From contig OY744547.1 in NCBI GenBank assembly GCA_963556195.1, forward strand, positions 1,530,701 through 1,594,700: a DNA stretch of 64,000 nucleotides. Direction: 5' to 3'. Shown here piece by piece: positions 32,855 to 42,661 of this stretch (its first letter is position 1; every line of letters begins with the position of its first letter). The notes beneath the pieces are model-generated. The model was given only the letters and a program-made list of their open reading frames with translations, had not been told where the DNA came from and ran no database searches. This DNA is from Sepiola atlantica (Eukaryota > Mollusca > Cephalopoda > Sepiida > Sepiolidae). The position numbers were made by a program, and so were the translations under genes.

Positions 32855-33275
32855 TACTAACCAGCAGAGCGTTACCATTTTCTACCAAGGAAAGAGTCTA
32901 TCAGGCATGTGTATGCAGTGTGATGACGTATGGAATTGGAAGTGAAACCTGGCCAGTGAAGGTTGAGGACATGCGTTGCATGGAGAGAAATTATATGAGA
33001 ATGAAACGATTGATGTGTAATGTGGGTCTTAAAGAGCTCAGATGAAGATTAAATCTGGAAAGTATAGGGAGCTGTGTGCAGAACAGGAAACTTCGAGTTT
33101 TTGGATTCGTAGATGTAGAACAGTTGAGGTAGCAGTATCTGTTCACAGGGGAGGGCCAAGGAAAATCTGGGAGGAAGCGATAAAAATGGACCTGAGAGAT
33201 AAAGATCTGGCTTGAGATAGGTTAGTTTTGAAGTCAATTTCTGAAAGCCATCCAACGCATGGCAGCATGTATAAT
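32855..33275 (+). pseudogene. LINE B C-terminal fragment, second copy
   Basis: The frame starting at 32842 gives VYQACVCSVMTYGIGSETWP, VEDMRCMERNYMRMKRLMCN, then breaks. DNA similarity to the preceding copy continues to CATCCAACGCATGGCAGCAT. It is tandem to, but diverged from, the preceding copy, so probably an independent insertion. Confidence 0.8.
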
Positions 33276-33279
33276 AGAC

Positions 33280-33675
33280 GTGATATTAAAATATTTCAGA
33301 TTTGCATTAAATTTGATCCATAGTTATGAGACACAAATTAAGCAAATTTCCCTGAATTTGTATTTCCTCTTAAGCCTTAAATTTGAGACATTTTCTAGAA
33401 TGGATTTTAATAAAAATTGGAATACGGATTCTATACATGAGGATTATGTCTTGGTTTTAATCTTCGTAAGGGGACATAAAAGTGGTGCAAAACTGTTCTG
33501 TTCAGGGGGAATTTTACATATTCTGGGGCGGGTATTCTTCCCCCGAACAGAACAGTTTTGCACCACTTTTATGTCCCTTTACGAAGATTAAAATCAAGAT
33601 ATAATCCTTATATGTAGAATCCTTATTCCAATTCTGATTTAAATCCATTACGTGATTTCCATTCTAGAATATCTC
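33280..33675. repeat. Inverted dimer of repeat R
   Basis: The left half (33285-33510) is R on the minus strand and the right half (33541-33672) is R on the plus strand. They meet at the TTCTGGGGCGGGTATTCTTC signature. About 55 bases around the centre (GGACATAAAAGTGGTGCAAA, AACTGTTCTGTTC) are perfectly inverted and can fold. Confidence 0.75.
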
Positions 33676-33714
33676 TCTTTTTTTTCTTTTTTTTTCTTTC
33701 TTATCTTTCGTTTT

Positions 33715-34010
33715 TGCTGGAGATGGGGCATCCTACCGGATGCCAGACATTCACCGGCTATTTCAGACATTCCAGCCTAGAGATCTTTTTAAGATTCTAA
33801 CCGTCCCTTTAAGTGCAATTGTTTGTATTTCTCTTGCCCTCGGTTCAGATAGCTTTTGAAATTATTTTTCATTAGTCCTGTTGCTCCTATAATTACTGGT
33901 ATGATGGAGATTTTCCTAAGATTCCAGTTTCTTTTCATGTCGTACATAAGACCTTGGTATTTCGTCATCTTAATTTCGTAATATATATATGTGCGTGTGT
34001 GTGTGTGTAT
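33715..34010 (-). pseudogene. Non-LTR retrotransposon C-terminal fragment
   Basis: The minus-strand frame reads KMTKYQGLMYDMKRNWNLRK followed by ISIIPVIIGATG and KNNFKSYL. This matches the pattern K-Y-x-x-L-x-x-E-I-x-x-x-W-x-x...V-x-P-V-I-x-G-A-x-G seen at the end of many LINE polyproteins. No RT palm. Probably a third LINE lineage in the window. Confidence 0.6.
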
Positions 34011-34549
34011 AATGACTAAATGTGTGTCCATATATAATTATTTCAAATCATTTCCACCTGAATCATCCGAGAGAGATTTGTTCTTTTCATAATTATCTAA
34101 TTATGAATACTCGAAAATTGTAAAAAAGCGCCAATTCACTTCGGTTTTCTCCGTAATCTTTTAGAATTAATGCTAATGGCATTTCTAACTATGGTGAACA
34201 TTGAAAAGAATTTCTTCTTGATCGGGAAGGTTATTGTGAAGACTGATTTTAAAATCTATTAATCAGTTGAATTTTTTTTTTTTTTTTTGCTAATAGTGTA
34301 GTATATTTTTAGAATAAGTTGCCAGATCGGATTAAGAACAACTACCACGTAGAATGTTTTAAGATAGAATTGGATGAATTCTGAAATTAGGGTTAAAAAG
34401 TGGGGTTATGTGGGAACTAGGGTTAGGGTTGAAGGGTAATATTTAATCGAATTTCATTTGTAAATTAGTAGTGTAAATATTGTGTGTAATATATATGTAC
34501 ATGTATATATAATATATGTATATATTTTTTTTTTTTTTTGTACTGATAT

Positions 34550-35101
34550 CGAACTTTGCGTCGGCAGCGTTCAGGCATGTTACGTAAACACCCGAGAGAT
34601 GCCGAGGCAAATGTTGACAGCCGATAACTTCGATACGTTGCTACGTCGTATTTTTTCAGTTTTATTTTCAAGAAAGATAGCAAATAACAAAAACAACAAA
34701 AAAACGAACAAATCATAGCTAAACAACTTTTAATAAATATTTTTTTTTTTTCATTTCTTTTTATATTCAGTCAATTGGTTAAAAAATAGTTTTGTTTTTT
34801 TTCGTTTCTTAAAACTGAAATTTTTTTTGTGTGTTTTGGGGGGGCTTTTTTGACATCGTTTTTTTTTTAATCAGTAGGGTTAGGGTTAAACAGAGACTCG
34901 TCTATCTCAACTGTATTCCCGGGACCTCCGATCTGACGAGGATTTCGTAACAAATGGTCTTCAAAAAATTCTTCCAATCTTCGGGCTTTAATCAATTTCA
35001 ATATTGGTTAGAAAATTTGCCGCCTACCAGCTTATTGGTTAATCGACACTGCATCTCTCGGGTGTTTACGTAACATGCTCGAATGTTGCCGACGCAAAGT
35101 T
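34550..35101. mobile_element. ~0.55-kb MITE with ~55-bp TIRs
   Basis: ACTTTGCGTCGGCAGCGTTC, GCATGTTACGTAAACACCCG and AGAGATGC at the left are matched in inverse at the right end. The interior contains TAGGGTTAGGGTT and no ORF. No unambiguous target-site duplication. Confidence 0.65.
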
Positions 35102-35280
35102 CCCGGAAACTCCTAAACTAATGAACTTATACGTATCCCATAATTCATAACGATTCTATACAAGATGATCAGTAACGTGGGCACATCATTATTTTTTATG
35201 CAAACGTTACCATTTAATCCCCTAAAAAGAAAAAATGAAACCCTAATACATATTGCTTATACCTGTCATATTTGAAATTT

Positions 35281-35475
35281 TTTTTTTTTTTTTTAATATC
35301 GATGTTATGTATGTTAGGAACATGGTGTAAAATCGCTAGAACTAAATTTTTTTTTAATATCGATGTTATGTATGTTGGGAACATGGTGTAAAATCGCTAG
35401 AACTAAATTTTTTTTTTTTTAAATATCGATGTTATGTATGTTAGGAACATGGTGTAAAATCGCTAGAACTAAATT
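35281..35475. repeat. Three tandem ~60-bp units
   Basis: AATATCGATGTTATGTATGT, GGAACATGGTGTAAAATCGC and TAGAACTAAA are repeated three times, separated by T-runs of different length. They lie at the 3' end (minus sense) of the Penelope-like remnant, so may be its tandem terminal repeats. Confidence 0.85.
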
Positions 35476-35875
35476 TAAGTTCTGTTTGGTTAGTATTAGT
35501 TTGCTGATTAAATTGCAGAAGCCGTTACGTTGTTTAATTGCGTGAGAGTTTATAATCGGTGCTAATTCAAGATGTCTTCGGAGAGAGTTATTAAAAATTA
35601 ATTTGAGTTTAGCTTGTTAAAAGTTAAAAGTATGATCATGTTGTAATGTATCAGAGAATAGTGCATTTATCAAATTGTTATTTTTTATATCTCTTTTATG
35701 TTCATCAAGCCTTTTCTTCTGTTCACGTTGAGTTTCACCAATATATATCTGATTGCAATTATTGAATGCGACAGTATATATTCCTGCATTTGATGTGGGC
35801 GTTTTAGAAAAATGTTTTGTTTTTAGTGTTTTTTTTATAAACTTGTGATGCAGTTTGGAATTTATAGTTTATTAT
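35476..35875 (-). pseudogene. Penelope-like element, GIY-YIG endonuclease remnant
   Basis: The minus strand encodes KHFSKTPTSNAGIYTVAFNN, then CNQIYIGETQREQKKRLDEH and KRDIKNN. GIY at 35784-35776 and YIGET at 35745-35731, with the following R, R and E-H, are the catalytic signature of the GIY-YIG endonuclease at the C-terminus of Penelope-like retroelements. After one stop the frame continues (HLELAPIINSHAIKQRNG), as expected for the protein's end. RT domain not seen; dead fragment. Confidence 0.75.
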
Positions 35876-36309
35876 TCGCCTGGGAGTTAAAAGATGTCTG
35901 TTTATAAGAGAAATGTTCGGTGTATATGACTTTTGTTTATTGCTTCTGGAAAATTTTTTTTAGGACTTTTGTTTGTGTCAGAGTTTATAATGAGTGCTGA
36001 TTCAAGAAGTCTTCGGTGTACACATGTCTGATAGACTCTTCCCTTGGTCGACAGTTCTAACGCTATGCTGGTTAGTCATGGCAGAAGTTTCCTGAACTTA
36101 CTCCATCCATTCCTAACTCTTGCAATTACACTAGCACCTGCTCCACCCTGTGCTCCGATCGTATCATCATGATAACAAAACATTTAGTATAATAGAAAAG
36201 CAAGTATGTATAAAAATGATCCAACACGAGAAACTTAATTTGGAAAAGATGTTACATCAAAAACATTTTCCATACGGACAGCCAGATTTTAAAATTGTTC
36301 AAAAATTGC

Positions 36310-36580
36310 CAAAACCTTCTTCACCTATTTCTCAGATTATTTTCGAATTAAAATGCACATTTTTGTCGGCCATTTTAGTTTTTCACCTCATTCTCGTATT
36401 TCTGCTCCTCCTCGTTCTGCTCACGCTGCAATTCTTTCCCCAATTTTTCCGTCTTTGAGGCCTCACACGCACTTGGGCCAGTTCCTTCGGAAACATCCGG
36501 GCAACCTTCGGAACTCTCACTTCAAGTTGTAGACATGGAATTCTCTGAAAAAAAAAGAAGAAAAAAAAGAATTTAATTAT
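36310..36580 (-). CDS. Low-confidence minus-strand exon candidate
   Basis: A strong acceptor-like tract (CTTTTTTTTTCTTCTTTTTT...CAG on the minus strand) precedes 36548. One frame stays open for 53 codons from there. Another frame reads SESSEGCPDVSEGTGPSACE, then a Lys/Glu-rich stretch, and ends at TAA, with more protein-like composition but an early stop. It could be a real terminal exon, a retrocopy or chance. Its 3' text recurs at 36740-36785, which favours a repeat. Confidence 0.2.
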
Positions 36581-36824
36581 CTAATATATAAAGTAAAGTC
36601 AGTCTCTTTCCTGTTTCTTTGTCATCGATAGCTTTCTTCCTACAAAATCGATATTTGATTCTAGTCGGGCAGTTTTTCTTGTGAATCTACATGTTGCTAA
36701 GAACAATAAAATGTAATTTGATTTAATTCCTTCCAGACAAAACTTTTTGCCGATTTCTCAAATTATTTTCGGATTAAAATGCTTAACTTACTCCATCCAC
36801 TCTTAACTCTTGCAATCACACACA

Positions 36825-37432
36825 AAATACCTAATAATCCTAACCCTCAATAAATAACCCTAACCTTAATACAAAATAAATAACCCTGAATAAATCCTAA
36901 CCCTAACACAAAATAAATAATAACCTTAACCCTAACACAAAATAAATAATAACCTTAACCCTAACACAAAATAAATAATAACCTTAACCCTAACACAAAA
37001 TAAATAATAACCTTAACCCTAACACAAAATAAATAATAACCTTAACCCTAACACAAAATAAATAATAACCTTAACCCTAACACAAAATAAATAATAACCT
37101 TAACCCTAACACAAAATAAATAATAACCTTAACCCTAACACAAAATAAATAATAACCTTAACCCTAACACAAAATAAATAATAACCTTAACCCTAACACA
37201 AAATAAATAATAACCCTAACACAAAATAAATAATAACCCTAACACAAAATAAATAATAACCTTAACCCTAACACAAAATAAATAATAACCTTTACCCTAA
37301 CACAAAATAAATAATAACCTTAACCCTAACACAAAATTAATAATAACCTTAACACAAAATAAATAATAACCCTAACACAAAATAAATAATAACCCTAACC
37401 CTAACACACAATAAATCCTAATCTTTTTTTTT
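36825..37432. repeat. 30-bp tandem array with CCCTAA-type core
   Basis: About 19 copies of AACACAAAATAAATAATAAC followed by CTTAACCCT, with a few shorter units. Each copy contains TTAACCCTAAC, i.e. a short telomere-like motif. Immediately after the array the opposite orientation appears (TTAGGGTTAGGGTTAG at 37435-37452). Confidence 0.95.
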
Positions 37433-37789
37433 TTTAGGGTTAGGGTTAGTATTTATCCGATCGCAGATCATTAATTCTGGCTTTCTTGTTTCGGGTTGGT
37501 TGCTCAGCGCCATCCACTTTCAATCTGTCATCTTATCAGTCGATTGTGGTTAAAAAGAAAAATGCCCACCTTTCATGTGAAATTAATTCCTTCATCTTCT
37601 GCTATTGATTCGGAAATGGCAGCTGCTGCAGTTTAGGGCGAGGAATGGTCGGGCGGGGAATAGGGGGGGGGGGGGGGGCTGCATGTCGAATGAAAGAGAC
37701 CGTCTTGTCTTTTGTTCTACTTGTTCGTGTGTGCCTTGTCAAACACACACGTCTCTATTTATATAATGTTAGCTATGTGTATACGGTTA

Positions 37790-38542
37790 TATATTTCTTA
37801 GTATAGGATTGAATCCTAAACTAATTAACCAATCATTATGAATTTTGGAACACGGCTGCTAGGCATAAGGGTTGGTAATGCGGGCTATATTTAGTTTTAT
37901 TTAGTTTATGCAAAGGAGTCAAAGAAGTCGCTCTTGAAAATTCAGATACCTCTGATTTTTTTGTGAAATTTTAACGATAGGTATTAGACACCAATTAATA
38001 AATATTCCACAAATTTCAGTTTCTTTGGGTTTTTTTTTTTTTAAACGGTTTTTAAGGGGCATAATACGAGCACAACCCCCTATTTTAATATTCAAATATT
38101 TCAGATTTGCATTAAATTTTTTCCATCGTCATTAGACACCAATTAAGCAAGATTCCCCGAATTTTAATTTCCTCTTAAGTTTAAATTTTGGATATTTTCT
38201 AGAATTAAAATCATGTAATGGATTTTAAAGGGTTTTTTTTAGGCACATATGTGCACAGCATCCAATTTGAAAATTCAAAGAGATCCGATTGAATTGGATC
38301 CAATTAAGCAAGATTCCCTGAACTTTAGTTTCTTAAGCCCCCTTAATCTTAAGCCTTAATTTAGACATTTTCTTGAACTAAAATCATGTAATAGATTTCG
38401 ATAAGGATTCTAAACATAAGGTTTAGTATCATTATATCTTGATCTTAATGTTCGTAAGGGAACTAAAAGTGATACAAAACTGTTGTGTTTTGGGGCAATT
38501 AATTTTTCCCTCTCCTGGGACGGGTATTTTTCTCGTTATATA
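37790..38542 (-). repeat. Dispersed repeat R, longest copy
   Basis: AGGATTGAATCCTAAACTAA, GAATTTTGGAACACGGCTGC, TGCGGGCTATATTTAG, TTCAGATTTGCATTAAATTT and TTCGTAAGGGAACTAAAAGT blocks, ending at CTCCTGGGACGGGTA followed by a TA microsatellite (38534-38563). About 0.75 kb with an internal partial duplication near 38140-38350. No ORF. Confidence 0.75.
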
Positions 38543-38569
38543 TGTATATATATATATATATATGACTAT

Positions 38570-39265
38570 AACATGTTGGCTAACTTTCACAGATAACATG
38601 AATTGGAATAAATACATTGAAGACATTGCCAGGGCTGCTGCAAAGAAGGTGGGCTCCCTCTACCGTGCCAGTCAACTTCTCACACCTGACATTATCCTAT
38701 ATCTCTACAAAGCCACCACCCGCCGATACATGGAGTATTGTTGCCACATCTGGGCTGGTGCACCATTCACTAGTCTCTCCCTCTTAGACAAGGTCCAAAA
38801 AAGAGTCGCTAATCTAATAGGTCCATCACTATCCACCAAGCTCCAGCCCCTGTCCCATCGCCGCAATGTTGCATCCTTGTGCTTGTTTTACAAATACTTC
38901 AATGGAATGTACTCCGATGAACTTGCTGCTCTGGTGCCCCCACGACACAAATTCACTCGACCAACCCGACAATCAGCTAAAACCCATCCATTCACTGTGG
39001 AGGCTCCCAAATGCTACCGGAAAGCCTTTCTACTCCAATAGCTTCTTTTCTCAAGCTGTCGGCCTTTGGAACTCCCCCCCCCCCTGCTCCCTGTTTTCCC
39101 GACTATACCGACATGCAGAAATTTAAAACTAATATGAACAAGCATCTCTCTGCACAGCTCTCAATTTAAGATGACCCCCTAAACTTTCACCCTAATTCTC
39201 AGTAGCCCCTTACATCTACAGTGGCAACTTGCCTTGTTTGATGTGAACTAAGTTAAAAAATAAAA
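38570..39265 (+). pseudogene. LINE A fragment, best preserved plus-strand copy
   Basis: The 38439-39041 frame includes NMNWNKYIEDIARAAAKKVG, SLYRASQLLTPDIILYLYKA, MEYCCHIWAGAPFTSLSLLD, KVQKRVANLIGPSLSTKLQP, SHRRNVASLCLFYKYFNGMY. A frameshift near 39015 separates the YSNSFF...LWNSP end. The 3' UTR (CAACTTGCCTTGTTTGATGT) is kept. It abuts the TA microsatellite that ends the preceding R repeat. Confidence 0.85.
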
Positions 39266-39279
39266 ATAAATAAAAAATT

Positions 39280-40480
39280 AAAACGACAGAATATTTATTG
39301 TTTTAAAAAGAATCAAATCGCTACAATTTTAAATAAATAAATAAATACGACATATTTGTTTTATTTATTTAAAGATGGCTGACAATGACAATTTTTTTTC
39401 ATGGAAGAAGAAAGAGTAATCTTTTTCTTAATAGTATTGACCCTGATAAACAATTATTTCAAAAGAGATAATATTTATATCGACAGTAAATTATACAGAT
39501 TGATGTAGAAGACACCGTGGAATTTCCATGGGGTCCCGCTAGTCTTCAAATAACATAAGTAATCATATGTAAGTAGATGATGTAAGTTGTTTTTTTTTTT
39601 TTAAGCATACCTTGCACTTGAATGTCTAATGGAAAGTACATAGGTATAGATAAAACGAATCGGATTCCAGTTAGCCAATCTAAATCCAAATGCCATTTCT
39701 CTACGTGTCTGTGTATGCCATAACTGTGTTAGTATGTTTGTGTGTGTGTGTATCACTATTCACATGGGTTTGATTAGCTCTCTTTTGGGATGAGTAGTAA
39801 TCTTTGTCTATGTGAACTTGTGTGTGTGTGTAGGTTCTAAATACATGTATTGTTCCGATTGAGGTTCTACTTTCTAAATGCTTTTTCTCTCTCCTTCTCC
39901 CCCCCCCTAAAAGAACAGAAGGAAAGTCACTGTCACCAAACAAATGTCATTCTTCTCTCTCCCTCATTTTTTAAAATTCTCTGCAACCATTTTATTAAAA
40001 AAAAAAATCAAAAAATCAAAAAAAAATCAGCAGCAGCTAAAAAAAATAATAATAATAATAAAAAATAATAATAAAAAACTAATAAAAAAACTGACCTCAT
40101 TCAATTAAAGATTCAGTTGTGAGCAAATCTAAAAAAAAGAAGGTTCTGGAAGTATGGATTTTTGAATCTGGATGGAAGGGTTAGGATTAAGGTTTAGGAT
40201 ACAAAATAAAAAAAATCAATCTCATCTGGCGGAGATAAATAGTGTTGATGCACAGGCCTTTATCTACTTCATCATTGACAGATGAGGAGGATGAGAATCC
40301 TTCTTTTTTTCTCTTTTTTTTTCTTTTTCTTTCTTTTTTTTTGGCATTAGTCACCGAATAAAAGTATATTACAAAATACAAAAAAACAAAATAGCCTAAG
40401 AAGCGATATAAAAATAAAAAGTAAAAAAAAAATTATATAATGTTCATTTTTTTTTTGCACTCAAATTTTGCATTTAAGAC
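39280..40480. other. AT-rich stretch with simple repeats
   Basis: Includes short (GT)n tracts at 39739-39752 and 39818-39832, and an (AAT)n/(AATA)n zone at 40040-40090. No coding sequence recognised. Confidence 0.5.
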
Positions 40481-40489
40481 TATTTTAGG

Positions 40490-40582
40490 GGCTTTGTTAC
40501 ATTAGGACCCGAGCTAACTTTAACCCCATGGTTAGGGTCATGGTCAAAGTTAACGCGGGTCCTAATGTAACAAGTACCCCAT
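40490..40582. repeat. Short hairpin with ~32-bp arms
   Basis: TTGTTACATTAGGACCCGAG with CTAACTTTAACC is mirrored by GGTCAAAGTTAACGCGGGTC and CTAATGTAACAA, with a ~16-base loop. The ends GGGGCTT/AAGTACCCC are also nearly inverse. Probably a tiny palindromic MITE. Confidence 0.65.
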
Positions 40583-40711
40583 TTTATAATAAATATTATG
40601 ATTTTAATTCGTTTAAATTTTCTTTTCGTTTTTGACTCTTGAATTTTAATTTCCCATTTCATCTTGATTTTCCTAGCTAAGTTGCTTTCTCTCTTGGGCA
40701 ACATTGTAACT

Positions 40712-40870
40712 TATATTAGAATACCTGTCCCAGGATGGGTAAAATAAATCCTCAGAACAGTTTTGCACCACTTTTATGTCTCCCCTTATGAAGATTAAAA
40801 TCAATATAAAACCTTATGTCTAGAATCCTTATTTCAATTTTGATCAAAATTAAAATTCAACATGGATCTC
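40712..40870 (+). repeat. Dispersed repeat R, 5' fragment
   Basis: Begins TTAGAATACCTGTCCCAGGA and continues GCACCACTTTTATGTCTCCC, AAGATTAAAATCAA, TCTAGAATCCTTATTTC, then diverges. Confidence 0.7.
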
Positions 40871-41129
40871 TTTCAGTTCCTCTAGAAACATGCGTAAGAA
40901 ATTTAAAAAATGGTGTTTCAAAACTGTTATTAAATTTATAATATAATTTTTAATTTAATATTTTATATGTAGAAAAGCAAAGTTAAGTTAAACTAATCAC
41001 AGATTTTCAATCACCTTTGGGGCGATTCATTGGAAATCTGAATTTTTTAGAATATCAGAATAGGAAAAATTTTAGCATTATTTCCGATTTAAAAAAAAAT
41101 AAAAAAATAAAAAAATAAAAAAAATTTTT

Positions 41130-41750
41130 TTTTTTTGACAATAAAAAAAACAAGCCGCGCATGCGTGGTCCCCATCTGTATGTGATTCGATGTGGCGAGT
41201 GTAAAATGCAATAAATTTGGGCAATTTGGAGCATTTTTGACCCCCAGTGTACCCCCTGGGGGCGCGAACCAGAATTTTTCTGAGGTCAAGGATGCTCATT
41301 TTATATCTAGAACAATTGACTCTACATTTTGGCCAAGTTCCAGAAAAATTGAATGGATGGATCAAACGTTATGGGAGAAAAGGGTAATTTTTTTGCCATT
41401 TTGGGGGCTTTTGACCCCCTGGGGGCGCGAACCAGACTTTTTCCAAGGTCAGCGATACTTATTTTCTATTAGGAACAATTGCCTCCATATTTTGGCCAAG
41501 TTTTAGAGAAATTGAATGGATGGATGAAAAGTTATGGGGCAAAAAAATGTCATTTTTTGCCATTTCGGTGCCTTTTGACCCCCTGGGGGGCTAACCAGAT
41601 TTTTTTTTTTTAAATCGGAGAATGTCAGTTTCTAACCTGACCAAAGTTACAACTTCATGCAAAATTTCAGAGAAATTCAATGGATGGTTGCGGAGAAAAA
41701 TCCGGACGGACGGACGGAAATGCCTCAAAACATAGGTCTCCAATAAGTAA
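41130..41750 (-). repeat. Dispersed element T, copy 2
   Basis: The inverse of 13885-14485: ACAAGCCGCGCATGCGTGGT at one end and CCGGACGGACGGACGG plus GCCTCAAAACATAGG at the other, with about three ~170-bp internal units. The plus-strand frame 41192-41506 corresponds to the minus-strand frame of copy 1 (shared FSEVKD/TFWPS/KIEWMD/LPFWGLLTP pattern). Confidence 0.7.
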
Positions 41751-41805
41751 AGTTTTTTTCACTACCAGTACGAAAAAATAAAAATAAAATAATAAACAAA
41801 AATAA

Positions 41806-42069
41806 GATTTTTTTATTTATATTTATTTATATATATATCTATTTATATATATATATATATCTATTTATATATATATATATATATATCTATTTATATATAT
41901 ATATATCTATCTGTTTATATATATATATATCTATCTGTTTATATATATATATATCTATCTATTTATATATATATATATCTATTTATATATATATATATAT
42001 CTATTTATATATATATATATATCTATTTATATATATATATATATATCTATTTATATATATATATATATC

Positions 42070-42106
<37 letters not shown>

Positions 42107-42109
42107 ATA

Positions 42110-42154
<45 letters not shown>

Positions 42155-42193
42155 ATATATATATATATCTATATATATATATATATATTTATA
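41806..42193. repeat. TA-rich microsatellite, left part
   Basis: (TA)n blocks regularly punctuated by TCTATT or TCTGTT. The same repeat continues at 42577-42661 and 46262-47303, so one tract of about 1.5 kb has been split by two insertions. Confidence 0.95.
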
Positions 42194-42195
42194 TA

Positions 42196-42574
42196 CAGGG
42201 TGGGCCAAAATAAGGGTCCTATCTTTAAATTTGAATAACTTGAATTTGAATAACTTCCACAAAATAAAAGTTAAACTCACCAAACTTTATGTGTGTGTAG
42301 ACTGACCCTTCCGAGATTTTTTGAAATAAACAAAACAAATTTTAGCCGAAAAACACTTCTTAAAACTTACAAAAACTAAAGTATTGTTTTTTACACTGTT
42401 TTGAGTTTTTTAAGCAAAAATAATGTTTTCTAAATGAGGGTACGTTCCTTAGGGCTAATACGGCTCATGCTTGCTTCGGAAGGGGTCCTTTACTTATTCT
42501 AAAAAAAAAAAAAAATCAATAAATAAAAAAGTTATGAATTTTTAAAAATAGGACCCTTATTTTTGCCCACCCTA
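42196..42574. mobile_element. Mariner-type MITE in the microsatellite
   Basis: CAGGGTGGGCCAAAATAAGG and GTCCTAT at the left are mirrored by ATAGGACCC and TTATTTTTGCCCACCCT at the right. TA flanks both ends, as in Tc1/mariner elements. 379 bp with no transposase. The internal text carries no long frame. Confidence 0.85.
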
Positions 42575-42661
42575 TATATATATATATCTATTTATATATA
42601 TATATCTATTTATATATATATATCTATTTATATATATATATATATCTATTTATATATATAT

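Noticed and set aside
36825..37432. CRISPR-like array
   Set aside because: Units are contiguous near-identical tandem copies with no unique spacers, and the genome is eukaryotic; it is a satellite. The same applies to the arrays at 16080 and 22284.
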